From NCBI GenBank assembly GCA_003484685.1, contig DNBB01000032.1, positions 6,284 through 18,713 of the forward strand: a stretch of DNA of 12,430 nt, given 5' to 3'. This stretch comes from Candidatus Babelota bacterium. Its GTDB lineage: Bacteria; Babelota; Babeliae; Babelales; Babelaceae. This document shows, in pieces, positions 7,051-12,430 of the stretch; position 1 is the stretch's first letter; each line of letters opens with the position of its first letter. The position numbers and the translations under genes are program-made. The notes beneath the pieces were generated by a model. It was not told the DNA's origin. It made no database searches and worked only from the letters and a program-made list of their open reading frames with translations.

Positions 7051-7080
7051 TCCAGAATTAGCGTAGTGCAGCATTCTGGA
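7051..7080. repeat. Perfect 8-bp inverted repeat between tatD and the phospholipase genes
   Basis: TCCAGAAT (7051-7058) and ATTCTGGA (7073-7080) are perfect complements around a 14-base loop. It lies 42 bases after the tatD stop and 74 bases before the first phospholipase ATG. No T-run follows on either strand, so it does not look like an intrinsic terminator. An operator or mRNA-processing hairpin is possible. Confidence 0.45.
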
Positions 7081-7122
7081 TGTGAGCTTAGGCAAAATTG
7101 TGCTGATTGAGCAAGGAAAATG

Positions 7123-7941
7123 TTAGCGAATTTTGCTAAAAAGTTGGCGTGCGTTTTGGGTTGTTTTTATCCCAATTTCTTCCGAAGAAAGGTTTTTGAA
7201 TACTTCCTCGGCAAGATACTCAGCAATAAGCGGAATGTTGCGTGGATGATTTTTGGTTCCCCGTACTTTTTGTGGGGCTAAAAATGGCGCGTCTGTTTCG
7301 AGGAGCACATTGTTAATACCGCAAAATGCAATGGCTTCTCGTAAGGCATTATTTTTTGGGTAAGATATATGCCCATCAATTCCAACAAAAAATCCGCGCT
7401 CAAGTACTTGTCGTGCAGCTGCCGTATCTTCAGAAAAACAGTGAAATACGCCTCGCGGTTGCTGCGATTTATATTCATCAAGGATATTGATAGTTGCGGC
7501 GAAAGCATTTCGGGAATGAATAATTATTGGCAGGTTGTGTGTGATGGCCAATTTGATTTGGGCTCTGAAATATGCTTTTTGTCGGGGAATATCGAATCCT
7601 GGATGATAAAAATCAAGCCCAATTTCGCCGATGCCGACGATGCGGTTTTTAGTATCCAGAGCAAGAAGCTTCTCTAATTCAGCCAGGTTTGTCATCATAT
7701 CGTCTGTTGTGTCACAAGGGTGTATGCCAATAGAGCCATATACTGAAGGTATCTCTGTGGCCAGTGTTATTGATTTCTTGCTAGAATCGATATTTGTGCC
7801 TATAGTAATAACCGTTGCAACCTTTTGATCAATCGATTCGGCTATTAAGGCTTTGATTTTTTGAATGTCTTCCGCTGTTAATGATTTGTTTTCAGGACAT
7901 TCAGCAATGATGTCAAGATGACAATGGGTATCAATGAACAT
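7123..7941 (-). CDS. tatD: TatD-family metal-dependent hydrolase/DNase
   Basis: A 272-residue TatD protein, complete and of normal length. The metal-binding set of the TIM-barrel amidohydrolase fold is present: His6 and His8 (DTHCHLD), Glu106 (GIGEIGLDFY), His142 (IIHSR), His167 (FHCFS) and Asp217 (LLETDAPFLAP); GIHP is at 72-75. TatD enzymes are cytoplasmic 3'-5' exonucleases/DNases linked to DNA repair, and some members deacylate D-aminoacyl-tRNA-like substrates. AAGGAG lies five bases before the ATG, which fixes the start. It is transcribed away from HU and may lead an operon with the two phospholipase genes, although the 146-base gap with a hairpin argues for at least partly separate control. 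Confidence 0.95.
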   Translation of the reverse strand: MFIDTHCHLDIIAECPENKSLTAEDIQKIKALIAESIDQKVATVITIGTNIDSSKKSITLATEIPSVYGSIGIHPCDTTDDMMTNLAELEKLLALDTKNRIVGIGEIGLDFYHPGFDIPRQKAYFRAQIKLAITHNLPIIIHSRNAFAATINILDEYKSQQPRGVFHCFSEDTAAARQVLERGFFVGIDGHISYPKNNALREAIAFCGINNVLLETDAPFLAPQKVRGTKNHPRNIPLIAEYLAEEVFKNLSSEEIGIKTTQNARQLFSKIR

Positions 7942-7961
7942 TGATGCTCCTTATTAGAAGG

Positions 7962-7975
7962 CTCTTTTGAAAGAG
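7962..7975. repeat. Short palindrome in the tatD/HU divergent gap
   Basis: CTCTTT (7962-7967) and AAAGAG (7970-7975) form a near-palindrome with a 2-base centre. It sits 3 bases before the -35 of the HU promoter and in the tatD leader. It could be an operator shared by the divergent genes, but it is short and low in complexity. Confidence 0.3.
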
Positions 7976-7978
7976 TAT

Positions 7979-8009
7979 TTGACAAAAAAATGGGTATGTC
8001 TAGTATTAT
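7979..8009 (+). promoter_or_regulatory. Sigma-70-type promoter of the HU gene
   Basis: A perfect -35 TTGACA is at 7979-7984. The -10 is either TAGTAT at 8001-8006 (16-base spacing) or TATTAT at 8004-8009 (19-base spacing). The start of transcription would fall near 8014, giving a leader of about 60 bases before the HU start codon. Confidence 0.65.
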
Positions 8010-8073
8010 GACCGTGTCGTCCATGTAATGGGCGTTCAGGTCGTGCTTTTTGAATTTTTATAAGGGGATACGT

Positions 8074-8358
8074 ATGAATAAGTCAGAGCTTATTGAGGCT
8101 CTTAGTGCAGAGACTGGGTTCAATAAAAAAGATATTGCAACTGTTCTTGATGTCCTACGGCAAAAAATTATTACGGCATTAAGCGCGGGTGAACGTGTTC
8201 AGTGGGCCAAATTTGGTACGTTTACCTTGGCTCGCCGTGGCGCACGCAAAGGGATTAATCCACAAACAAAAGAACCGATGGATTTGCCTGAAGTTCTGGT
8301 TCCCCGGTTTAAGGCTGGCAAGAGCTTGCGTGGTGTCTTAAATACTGATTCTAAATAG
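8074..8358 (+). CDS. hup: HU/IHF-family DNA-binding protein
   Basis: A 94-residue nucleoid protein. The N-terminal helices (MNKSELIEALSAETGFNKKDI) form the dimer part. The signature arm region is intact: GTFTLARRGARKGINPQTKEPMDLPEV, with the intercalating Pro in INPQT, followed by VPRFKAGKSL. It binds and bends DNA without strong sequence specificity and shapes the chromosome. The frame could start 8 codons earlier at 8050, but ATG 8074 has AAGGGG six bases upstream and matches the normal HU N-terminus. It is a single-gene unit with its own promoter and terminator, divergent from tatD. Sequence alone does not separate HU from IHF; the absence of a clear partner favours HU. Confidence 0.95.
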   Translation: MNKSELIEALSAETGFNKKDIATVLDVLRQKIITALSAGERVQWAKFGTFTLARRGARKGINPQTKEPMDLPEVLVPRFKAGKSLRGVLNTDSK

Positions 8359-8386
8359 CGCCTTATAAATTATACTTATGCCTTTT

Positions 8387-8410
8387 AAAGCCGCTTCGGC
8401 GGCTTTTTTT
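8387..8410 (+). terminator. Intrinsic terminator with UUCG tetraloop after HU
   Basis: AAAGCCGC (8387-8394), loop TTCG, GCGGCTTT (8399-8406), continuing as a run of T to 8410. It has an 8-bp perfect stem with the extra-stable C(UUCG)G loop, 28 bases after the HU stop. Confidence 0.93.
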
Positions 8411-8439
8411 GTGCCATTTTTAGCAAAGCTACTGAGTTT

Positions 8440-8468
8440 TTGACAGATTAGTGCTTGTCTGCTATTTT
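8440..8468 (+). promoter_or_regulatory. Promoter of the macro-like exported protein gene
   Basis: Perfect TTGACA (8440-8445), exactly 17 bases, then TATTTT (8463-8468). Transcription should start near 8475. This leaves 64 bases before GTG 8539 but only about 16 before the alternative GTG 8491, which supports the later start. Confidence 0.7.
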
Positions 8469-8538
8469 ATATTTGAAACGATAATATGCCGTGGAAGCAT
8501 TGCGTTACCATGGTGAACATATAAAATTTGGAAGCTCA

Positions 8539-9900
8539 GTGAAAAAAAATAGTTATATTTTGCCGTTATTTTTGGCTGTTTCAGCGTTGGCTCAAGAAAA
8601 CGAATGTATGCCAGTGCAAAACCCAGAAATACTGCTAGAAAACATCTGTATAACAGCGCAGGATGCTAAGCCCCAGTATTTTTATGTGCCCAAATCAGTA
8701 GTTGTTGTTGGCGGTGTTGCGGTCTGTGGTGCAATTGCCTACATGGCATCACAGTTCTTGTTGCCGTTGCGTTTTTTGCCAGAAGAGGATTCTTCCGGCC
8801 ATTCCAAGCTTCCGAAAGTTAATGTTTCTGGTATGGATAAAATTCAAGCAAAAAACTCCCCAAAAGCAGATATTAGGGCTCTTGATATAAAAGACCTTTG
8901 CAATGGTGTTAATCCGGGTACGTTTTCATTTAATGAGCTTAAAATAGAGGGCTTTTCTAACGGCAATGAGTTACAGCGATTGCGCGAATGGTCCAAAAAG
9001 CAGAAAGTTGATGTTTCTAAAGCCCCGTTCACCATTACGATCCTTTCTGGGCCAAAAGCCGGCGATGTTTCGTGCCTAGAATCTGATCCCGAGAACAATG
9101 GTGCAGCATTTATGGTAGCATCAAATGCCAATGCGCTCTATTCAGTTTGTGGCCAATTAATTTCCTCGAAACGTTTGCATACTGATATTTGGACGCAAGA
9201 GGCGAATGCTGTTTTGCCAACGGTGCCTGCATACGAATCTCGCTATAAAAATTTTGGTTCGCCCAGCGTTCACGTAGATTGGGTTTCGAATCCTGCAGAG
9301 CAAAAAAGCTTGATGGTTTTTGATTCAGCATTGAAAAAAGAGGACTTATTTAGATACAAAAATGGGTATGTTGCATTTAAGCTAGAAAAATTAGGTTTTA
9401 TTAAAAACAAGTTTAAGTCTGAAGATATTGTTCAGATGGTCGCGTATCATCAAGATGCGCCGGTTGTTTTGTACAAAAAATTTGTGAACGGTGTTGACGG
9501 GTGGTACTATGCGCCAGAAAAATCAAAACAAAAAATAGACCATATTATTGCTGCGGCGGTTAACATTGGGGAAAAAGTTTCTAATTTACCGGATGGATAC
9601 GTATGTGGAATAGGCCTCGATGGTAAAGTGGATAGCGCAACTATTGCAAAAAAAGCGCTCGAAACGTCTTATGAACACGCCATTTTATTGGCTGCATTTC
9701 ATAAAAAAGAAAAGTTATTTTTAACGCTCCTGGGCGCGGGTGTGTTTGGTAACCAGGCTGCGTGGGTTCAGGATGCAATTGTTAAGGCGATTAATAAGCA
9801 CCGACATCTTTTGGATTCTATGAAGATTTACGTGATTGATTACTCGGGAAAAACAGATTTTTCTCAGTTGGTTAAATCGGGCTTGAGAATTTCTAAGTAA
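8539..9900 (+). CDS. Exported membrane-anchored protein with macro-domain-like motifs
   Basis: 453 residues from GTG 8539. The frame opens at GTG 8491, but GGAAG lies four bases before 8539 and translation there begins a standard signal peptide (MKKNSYILPLFLAVSALA|Q, cleavage near 18), so 8539 is preferred. A second hydrophobic helix spans about 53-74 and would anchor the protein, leaving residues 75-453 as one large domain. Two motifs stand out: NGAAFMVASNANAL (187-200), with a following TQEANAV...YKNF, and LTLLGAGVFGN (395-405), preceded by LETSYEHAILLAAF. I recall the same motif order in a poorly described family with a macro-domain-like (ADP-ribose-binding) fold, in which the GxGxFGN loop contacts the ligand. 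This is memory plus inference. If correct it would be an extracytoplasmic macro-like protein, which is unusual. It has its own promoter and terminator. Confidence 0.8.
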   Translation: MKKNSYILPLFLAVSALAQENECMPVQNPEILLENICITAQDAKPQYFYVPKSVVVVGGVAVCGAIAYMASQFLLPLRFLPEEDSSGHSKLPKVNVSGMDKIQAKNSPKADIRALDIKDLCNGVNPGTFSFNELKIEGFSNGNELQRLREWSKKQKVDVSKAPFTITILSGPKAGDVSCLESDPENNGAAFMVASNANALYSVCGQLISSKRLHTDIWTQEANAVLPTVPAYESRYKNFGSPSVHVDWVSNPAEQKSLMVFDSALKKEDLFRYKNGYVAFKLEKLGFIKNKFKSEDIVQMVAYHQDAPVVLYKKFVNGVDGWYYAPEKSKQKIDHIIAAAVNIGEKVSNLPDGYVCGIGLDGKVDSATIAKKALETSYEHAILLAAFHKKEKLFLTLLGAGVFGNQAAWVQDAIVKAINKHRHLLDSMKIYVIDYSGKTDFSQLVKSGLRISK

Positions 9901-9905
9901 ATATT

Positions 9906-9938
9906 GAGGGAGAAGATTTTCTCCCTCCTCTTTTTTTT
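9906..9938 (+). terminator. Intrinsic terminator after the macro-like gene
   Basis: GAGGGAGAA (9906-9914), loop GATT, TTCTCCCTC (9919-9927), then CTC and eight T (9931-9938). It has a nine-bp perfect stem starting 5 bases after the stop codon. Confidence 0.92.
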
Positions 9939-9952
9939 CGTTAATCTTTTTA

Positions 9953-9980
9953 TTGACTAATTGAAAATTTTATTTATATT
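9953..9980 (+). promoter_or_regulatory. Promoter of the small exported protein gene
   Basis: TTGACT (9953-9958), a 16-base spacer, and TATATT (9975-9980). It lies directly behind the preceding terminator. The leader is about 29 bases and contains AAGGGAG ahead of ATG 10016. Confidence 0.65.
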
Positions 9981-10015
9981 GGGAGTACGTATGAAATAAA
10001 AAAGGGAGAGTAGAA

Positions 10016-10507
10016 ATGAAAAAAATAGTTTTTCTTACCGTGTTACTGGCTGTTCAAGGGGAGTCGGTATTTTCGATGGATTTTTTCAAGAAACGTAAAG
10101 AAACATTAAAACAAGAATTTAAGCTAGAAGTTAAGAAGGATATAAAAAACAAGGCTTGGTCGCTTTTATTATGCAAGTCGCGTTCTCCTCAATTGTGTGG
10201 TGAAAAGGGTCGTATATCTTTGTTTTTTGATGAGGCGCAAAAATCTGTGGTAGAGGTCGCTGGGAAAACGGCTGTGGATGCAATTTTTATTCCTGCAGCT
10301 GCGCAACTAAGTACCACAATCCAGGCAAGCATAGCTTCTTGTGTTGGAGGGTATTTGGTGGTTAAGGGCGCGCAGCGGTTGGAGAAAAAAGGAGAAAATC
10401 CTGCCCATTCATACGCCTTGATGGGTATTGGAACTTCTTTTTTAATCGGAGCTTACCCCCTTCTTAAGTACATAAATGCTCCATCGCCGGAAATAAAAAA
10501 AGATTAA
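10016..10507 (+). CDS. Small exported protein with two C-terminal membrane segments, unknown function
   Basis: 163 residues, not recognised. An AAGGGAG site precedes the ATG. Residues 1-20 (MKKIVFLTVLLAVQGESVFS) look like a signal peptide. There follow a strongly basic amphipathic stretch (FFKKRKETLKQEFKLEVKKDIKN, about 23-45), a small Cys-containing region (Cys53 and Cys61) and two hydrophobic segments at about 97-118 and 132-152, joined by a short polar loop, with a Lys/Asp tail. A plausible topology is a secreted or membrane-inserted hairpin protein. It is a monocistronic unit bounded by a promoter and a strong terminator. No enzyme motif was seen. Confidence 0.8.
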   Translation: MKKIVFLTVLLAVQGESVFSMDFFKKRKETLKQEFKLEVKKDIKNKAWSLLLCKSRSPQLCGEKGRISLFFDEAQKSVVEVAGKTAVDAIFIPAAAQLSTTIQASIASCVGGYLVVKGAQRLEKKGENPAHSYALMGIGTSFLIGAYPLLKYINAPSPEIKKD

Positions 10508-10526
10508 GTTTATTACAGGTACGTTA

Positions 10527-10566
10527 GGGGTCGTCGTAAAAAAAATTACGACGACCCCGTTTTTTT
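10527..10566 (+). terminator. Strong intrinsic terminator
   Basis: GGGGTCGTCGTAA (10527-10539) pairs perfectly with TTACGACGACCCC (10546-10558) across an A-rich loop of 6. It is followed by G and seven T (10560-10566). The 13-bp perfect stem is the strongest terminator in the window. Confidence 0.95.
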
Positions 10567-10689
10567 GTGAGCGTTCACCATAAAGGCAATAGACTTTTTA
10601 TCTGCTGTTGTGGATGGCTTATTCTCTTTTTTTTCCTTGGCGGTACCCTAAATGCATATGATTACTAATGGTCTAACGGGATACGTAAT

Positions 10690-11931
10690 ATGATAGATTT
10701 AGCCCTTTTGCGCGCTGAACCAGCGCGCGTTATTGATTTAATTGCGCGCAAAGATCCTAATTTTCCAATTCAGCATTTGGCAGAGCTTGACCGCGAGGTT
10801 CGCGCGTTGCAGCAAGAAGTTGAAGCGCTGCGCTCTGAGCGTAATGAGTTGGCGCGTGTCGGCAAGGCGGGCGTTACACAAGAGTTGCGGGAACAGGCTA
10901 AGGCGCTTGGAGAGAAAATAAAGCAACAAGAAACAGCGCTTTTGACGGTTGAAAGTAAGTTTCGTGACCTTTACTTGCGTTGCCCAAATCTTCCGTTTGA
11001 AGACTTACCGCGCGGAGGTAAAGAGGCTAATACAGAGGTGCGTAGTTTTGGCAATAAGCCGTCCTTTGGGTTTGAACCAAAAACACATGTAGATCTTGCT
11101 ACAAAGCTAGGCTGGATTGATTTTGAGGCAGCTGCTCGTATGACGGCATCAAACTTTGCGTTGTATCGGGGCGGCGGTGTTTTGTTACAATATGCACTTT
11201 CTATGTTTATGCTCAATATTGCACGTGAGCATGGATATTCGCCGGTATTACCGCCATTTTTAATAAACGAAAAAGCGCTAGAAGGCGCAAGCAACTTCCC
11301 GCGCTTCAAAGAAGAGGTTTTTGCAGTTGAAAAAGATGGCCTTTATTTAACTCCGACGGCTGAAGTAAATTTGGCGAATTTGTATCGTGATACAATTTTT
11401 TCTTCTGAAGAGTTACCGGTTCGACTTACTGCACTGACTAGTTGTTTTCGTCGCGAAGCTGGCGGATATGGTGCTTCAGAACGTGGGCTTATTCGTATTC
11501 ATCAGTTTGACAAGGTTGAATTATTTGCCCTCTGTACGCCAGAAAACTCGCCAGACGAGCAGGAACGAATGCTAGCTTGTGCAGAAAGTATCTTGCAGCG
11601 GTTAGGGCTCCATTATCGGGTTATGTTGCTTGCGGGACAGGATTGTTCCTTTGCCTCAGCAAAAACGTATGATCTTGAAGTTTGGATGCCGGGGCAAAAA
11701 GAGTACAAAGAGGTTTCTTCGATTAGTAATTGTACAGATTTTCAAGCACGTCGTTGTATGATGCGTTATCGCCAAGAGCAAGGAAAAAATCAGCTTATCC
11801 ATACGCTGAATGGGTCATCATTAGCATTGCCACGCTTGTTTGTTGCGCTTTTGGAAACGTATCAGCAGTCGGACGGTTCGGTTGCATTGCCTGAAGTGTT
11901 GCGTTCGGTTTCTGTAGGCATAGGCGAGTAG
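10690..11931 (+). CDS. serS: Seryl-tRNA synthetase
   Basis: A 413-residue class II synthetase that charges tRNA-Ser (and tRNA-Sec where present) with serine in the cytoplasm. The N-terminal helical arm (about 27-95, rich in Glu/Lys/Arg heptads) grips the long variable arm of the tRNA. The catalytic core shows motif 1 (GYSPVLPPFLIN, 182-193), the TPTAE serine-pocket loop (221-225), motif 2 (SCFRREAG, 251-258, then IHQFDKVE), EVSSISNCTDFQARR (341-355) and motif 3 (LNGSSLALPRLFVALLETYQ, with Arg382). Its length is slightly below the usual 420-430 and nothing is missing. It starts at ATG 10690 with only a weak ribosome site (ACGGG) upstream; a TATGAT at 10657-10662 could be its -10, but the -35 is poor. 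It is complete and expected to be functional. Confidence 0.97.
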   Translation: MIDLALLRAEPARVIDLIARKDPNFPIQHLAELDREVRALQQEVEALRSERNELARVGKAGVTQELREQAKALGEKIKQQETALLTVESKFRDLYLRCPNLPFEDLPRGGKEANTEVRSFGNKPSFGFEPKTHVDLATKLGWIDFEAAARMTASNFALYRGGGVLLQYALSMFMLNIAREHGYSPVLPPFLINEKALEGASNFPRFKEEVFAVEKDGLYLTPTAEVNLANLYRDTIFSSEELPVRLTALTSCFRREAGGYGASERGLIRIHQFDKVELFALCTPENSPDEQERMLACAESILQRLGLHYRVMLLAGQDCSFASAKTYDLEVWMPGQKEYKEVSSISNCTDFQARRCMMRYRQEQGKNQLIHTLNGSSLALPRLFVALLETYQQSDGSVALPEVLRSVSVGIGE

Positions 11932-11944
11932 TCGATAACAAAAC

Positions 11945-12020
11945 CTTCTGCTATACTTAGAACTTATCATTAGAGATTTGTGTCAAGTCCGAAGAGGGCT
12001 TGACACTTCTGGTATACTTA
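11945..12020 (+). promoter_or_regulatory. Tandem duplicated extended -10 elements ahead of the PNPOx-type gene
   Basis: The 15-base module CTTCTGnTATACTTA occurs twice, at 11945-11959 (n=C) and 12006-12020 (n=G), 61 bases apart. Each contains TGnTATACT, an extended -10 that can work without a good -35; no good -35 stands at normal distance from either. The likely target is the gene starting at 12146. The leader from the second copy is about 120 bases, with no clear structure apart from T-rich runs. Confidence 0.45.
11981..12005. repeat. 10-bp hairpin between the two extended -10 elements
   Basis: TGTCAAGTCC (11981-11990) and GGGCTTGACA (11996-12005) pair over 10 bp with one G-T wobble and a 5-base loop. 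No T-run follows, so it is a weak candidate for the serS terminator. It would lie in the leader of a transcript from the first -10 and immediately upstream of the second. Confidence 0.5.
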
Positions 12021-12145
12021 ATAAACCAGATACCCAGCCATTTTTACACCAGTATTCTTGATTTGAGGCGGTAGTGGAGATGGTTTTTTGTGTTTAGACG
12101 GGTTTTTATTTTTTTGGGTTGCATTTTATTTGATTAAGGAGCTCT

Positions 12146-12430
12146 ATGGCAAAGCATGTAGGGGTGAAATTACCCGACGATTTGTTCGCCTTGTTGCAAA
12201 AAGGGACAACCGGTATTCTTGCGACGTTTTCTGAAAAATCATTGCCGCATACAACGCCGGTTAATACGTTGTTTCCTAAGGGCAGAGAAAGTATTTTGCT
12301 TTCAATAAACAAAGAGCATACTGGGTACCATAATTTGGTATGGCAGAAGAAGGTAATGCTTTGTTTTCTCGATGAAAACAATGTTGCTTACAGTGTATTA
12401 GGTCGCGCAGGTGTTGTGCGGGCTCCATCA
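12146..12430 (+). CDS. Partial pyridoxamine 5'-phosphate oxidase-family FMN-split-barrel protein
   Basis: The first 95 codons of a gene that runs off the right edge. AAGGAG (12136-12141) lies four bases before ATG 12146. The sequence has the start of the PNPOx-like split barrel: a helix (VGVKLPDDLFALLQKG), strand TGILATFSE, a strand with PHTTPVNTLFP, a strand ILLSINKEHTGYHNLVWQKKVMLCFLD, then VLGRAGVVRAP. Members of this fold bind FMN or F420 and reduce or oxidise small substrates; many small ones are uncharacterised. True PdxH cannot be confirmed from this part, and the N-terminus is shorter than is usual for PdxH, so a general flavin-binding family member is more likely. Confidence 0.8.
   Translation, partial: MAKHVGVKLPDDLFALLQKGTTGILATFSEKSLPHTTPVNTLFPKGRESILLSINKEHTGYHNLVWQKKVMLCFLDENNVAYSVLGRAGVVRAPS

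Noticed and set aside
7981..8076. Recurring GGGA(G)TACGTA motif near gene starts (8065, 9981, 10678)
   Set aside because: A similar sequence also occurs inside a coding region near 9597, and the upstream copies mix ribosome site and spacer, so a shared regulatory role is not supported.
12106..12381. A 91-codon minus-strand frame
   Set aside because: It overlaps the PNPOx-type gene, which has a ribosome site and a recognisable fold on the plus strand.
1..12430. CRISPR arrays, tRNA or rRNA genes, insertion sequences, attachment sites
   Set aside because: Nothing with regular spaced repeats, cloverleaf features, transposase frames or terminal repeats was seen on either strand.

Overview
This window looks like a piece of chromosome from a host-associated, probably intracellular bacterium of moderately AT-rich composition. 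The gene style fits candidate phylum Dependentiae (TM6) or a similar endosymbiont of protists: short genes for exported proteins of unknown function, a drug/metabolite-type transporter, and eukaryote-like enzymes. That lineage guess is inference from gene content only; no marker phylogeny could be run. Translation signals are ordinary bacterial Shine-Dalgarno sites, several promoters resemble sigma-70 promoters, and there are four clear hairpin terminators.

Layout from left to right. Positions 1-916 (minus) hold the N-terminal 305 residues of an exported protein that runs off the left edge; it has a Cys/His pair whose spacing recalls CheD/CNF-type deamidases. Positions 1148-2947 (plus) encode an EamA/DMT transporter and a multi-pass membrane protein. 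Positions 3064-3417 (plus) encode a small secreted Gly/Arg-rich repeat protein. A bidirectional terminator then separates it from a minus-strand block (3492-7941) that encodes, in transcription order, TatD nuclease and two tandem paralogous phospholipases of the eukaryotic group IV cytosolic PLA2 type. HU is divergent from tatD, followed by a UUCG-loop terminator. Next come a secreted or membrane-anchored protein with macro-domain-like motifs, a small exported protein with two predicted membrane segments, seryl-tRNA synthetase, and the start of an FMN-split-barrel (PNPOx-type) protein that runs off the right edge.

The main discovery candidate is the cPLA2 pair. Both proteins keep the glycine-rich oxyanion loop with Arg, the GxSGS nucleophile, the catalytic DAG Asp and a second Arg 17 residues after that Asp. 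The spacings match human cPLA2-alpha as I remember it, but an N-terminal export signal replaces the eukaryotic C2 domain. The stop codon of the first gene overlaps the ribosome binding site of the second, so they are probably made together.

Housekeeping genes (tatD, HU, serS) alternate with single-gene units for exported proteins that have their own promoters and terminators. Six of the eleven genes carry a likely export signal. Together with a phospholipase that could act on host membranes, a macro-like protein and a cationic RG-repeat protein, this suggests a cluster for host interaction mixed with core genes. No tRNA, rRNA, CRISPR array, insertion sequence or attachment site was seen.
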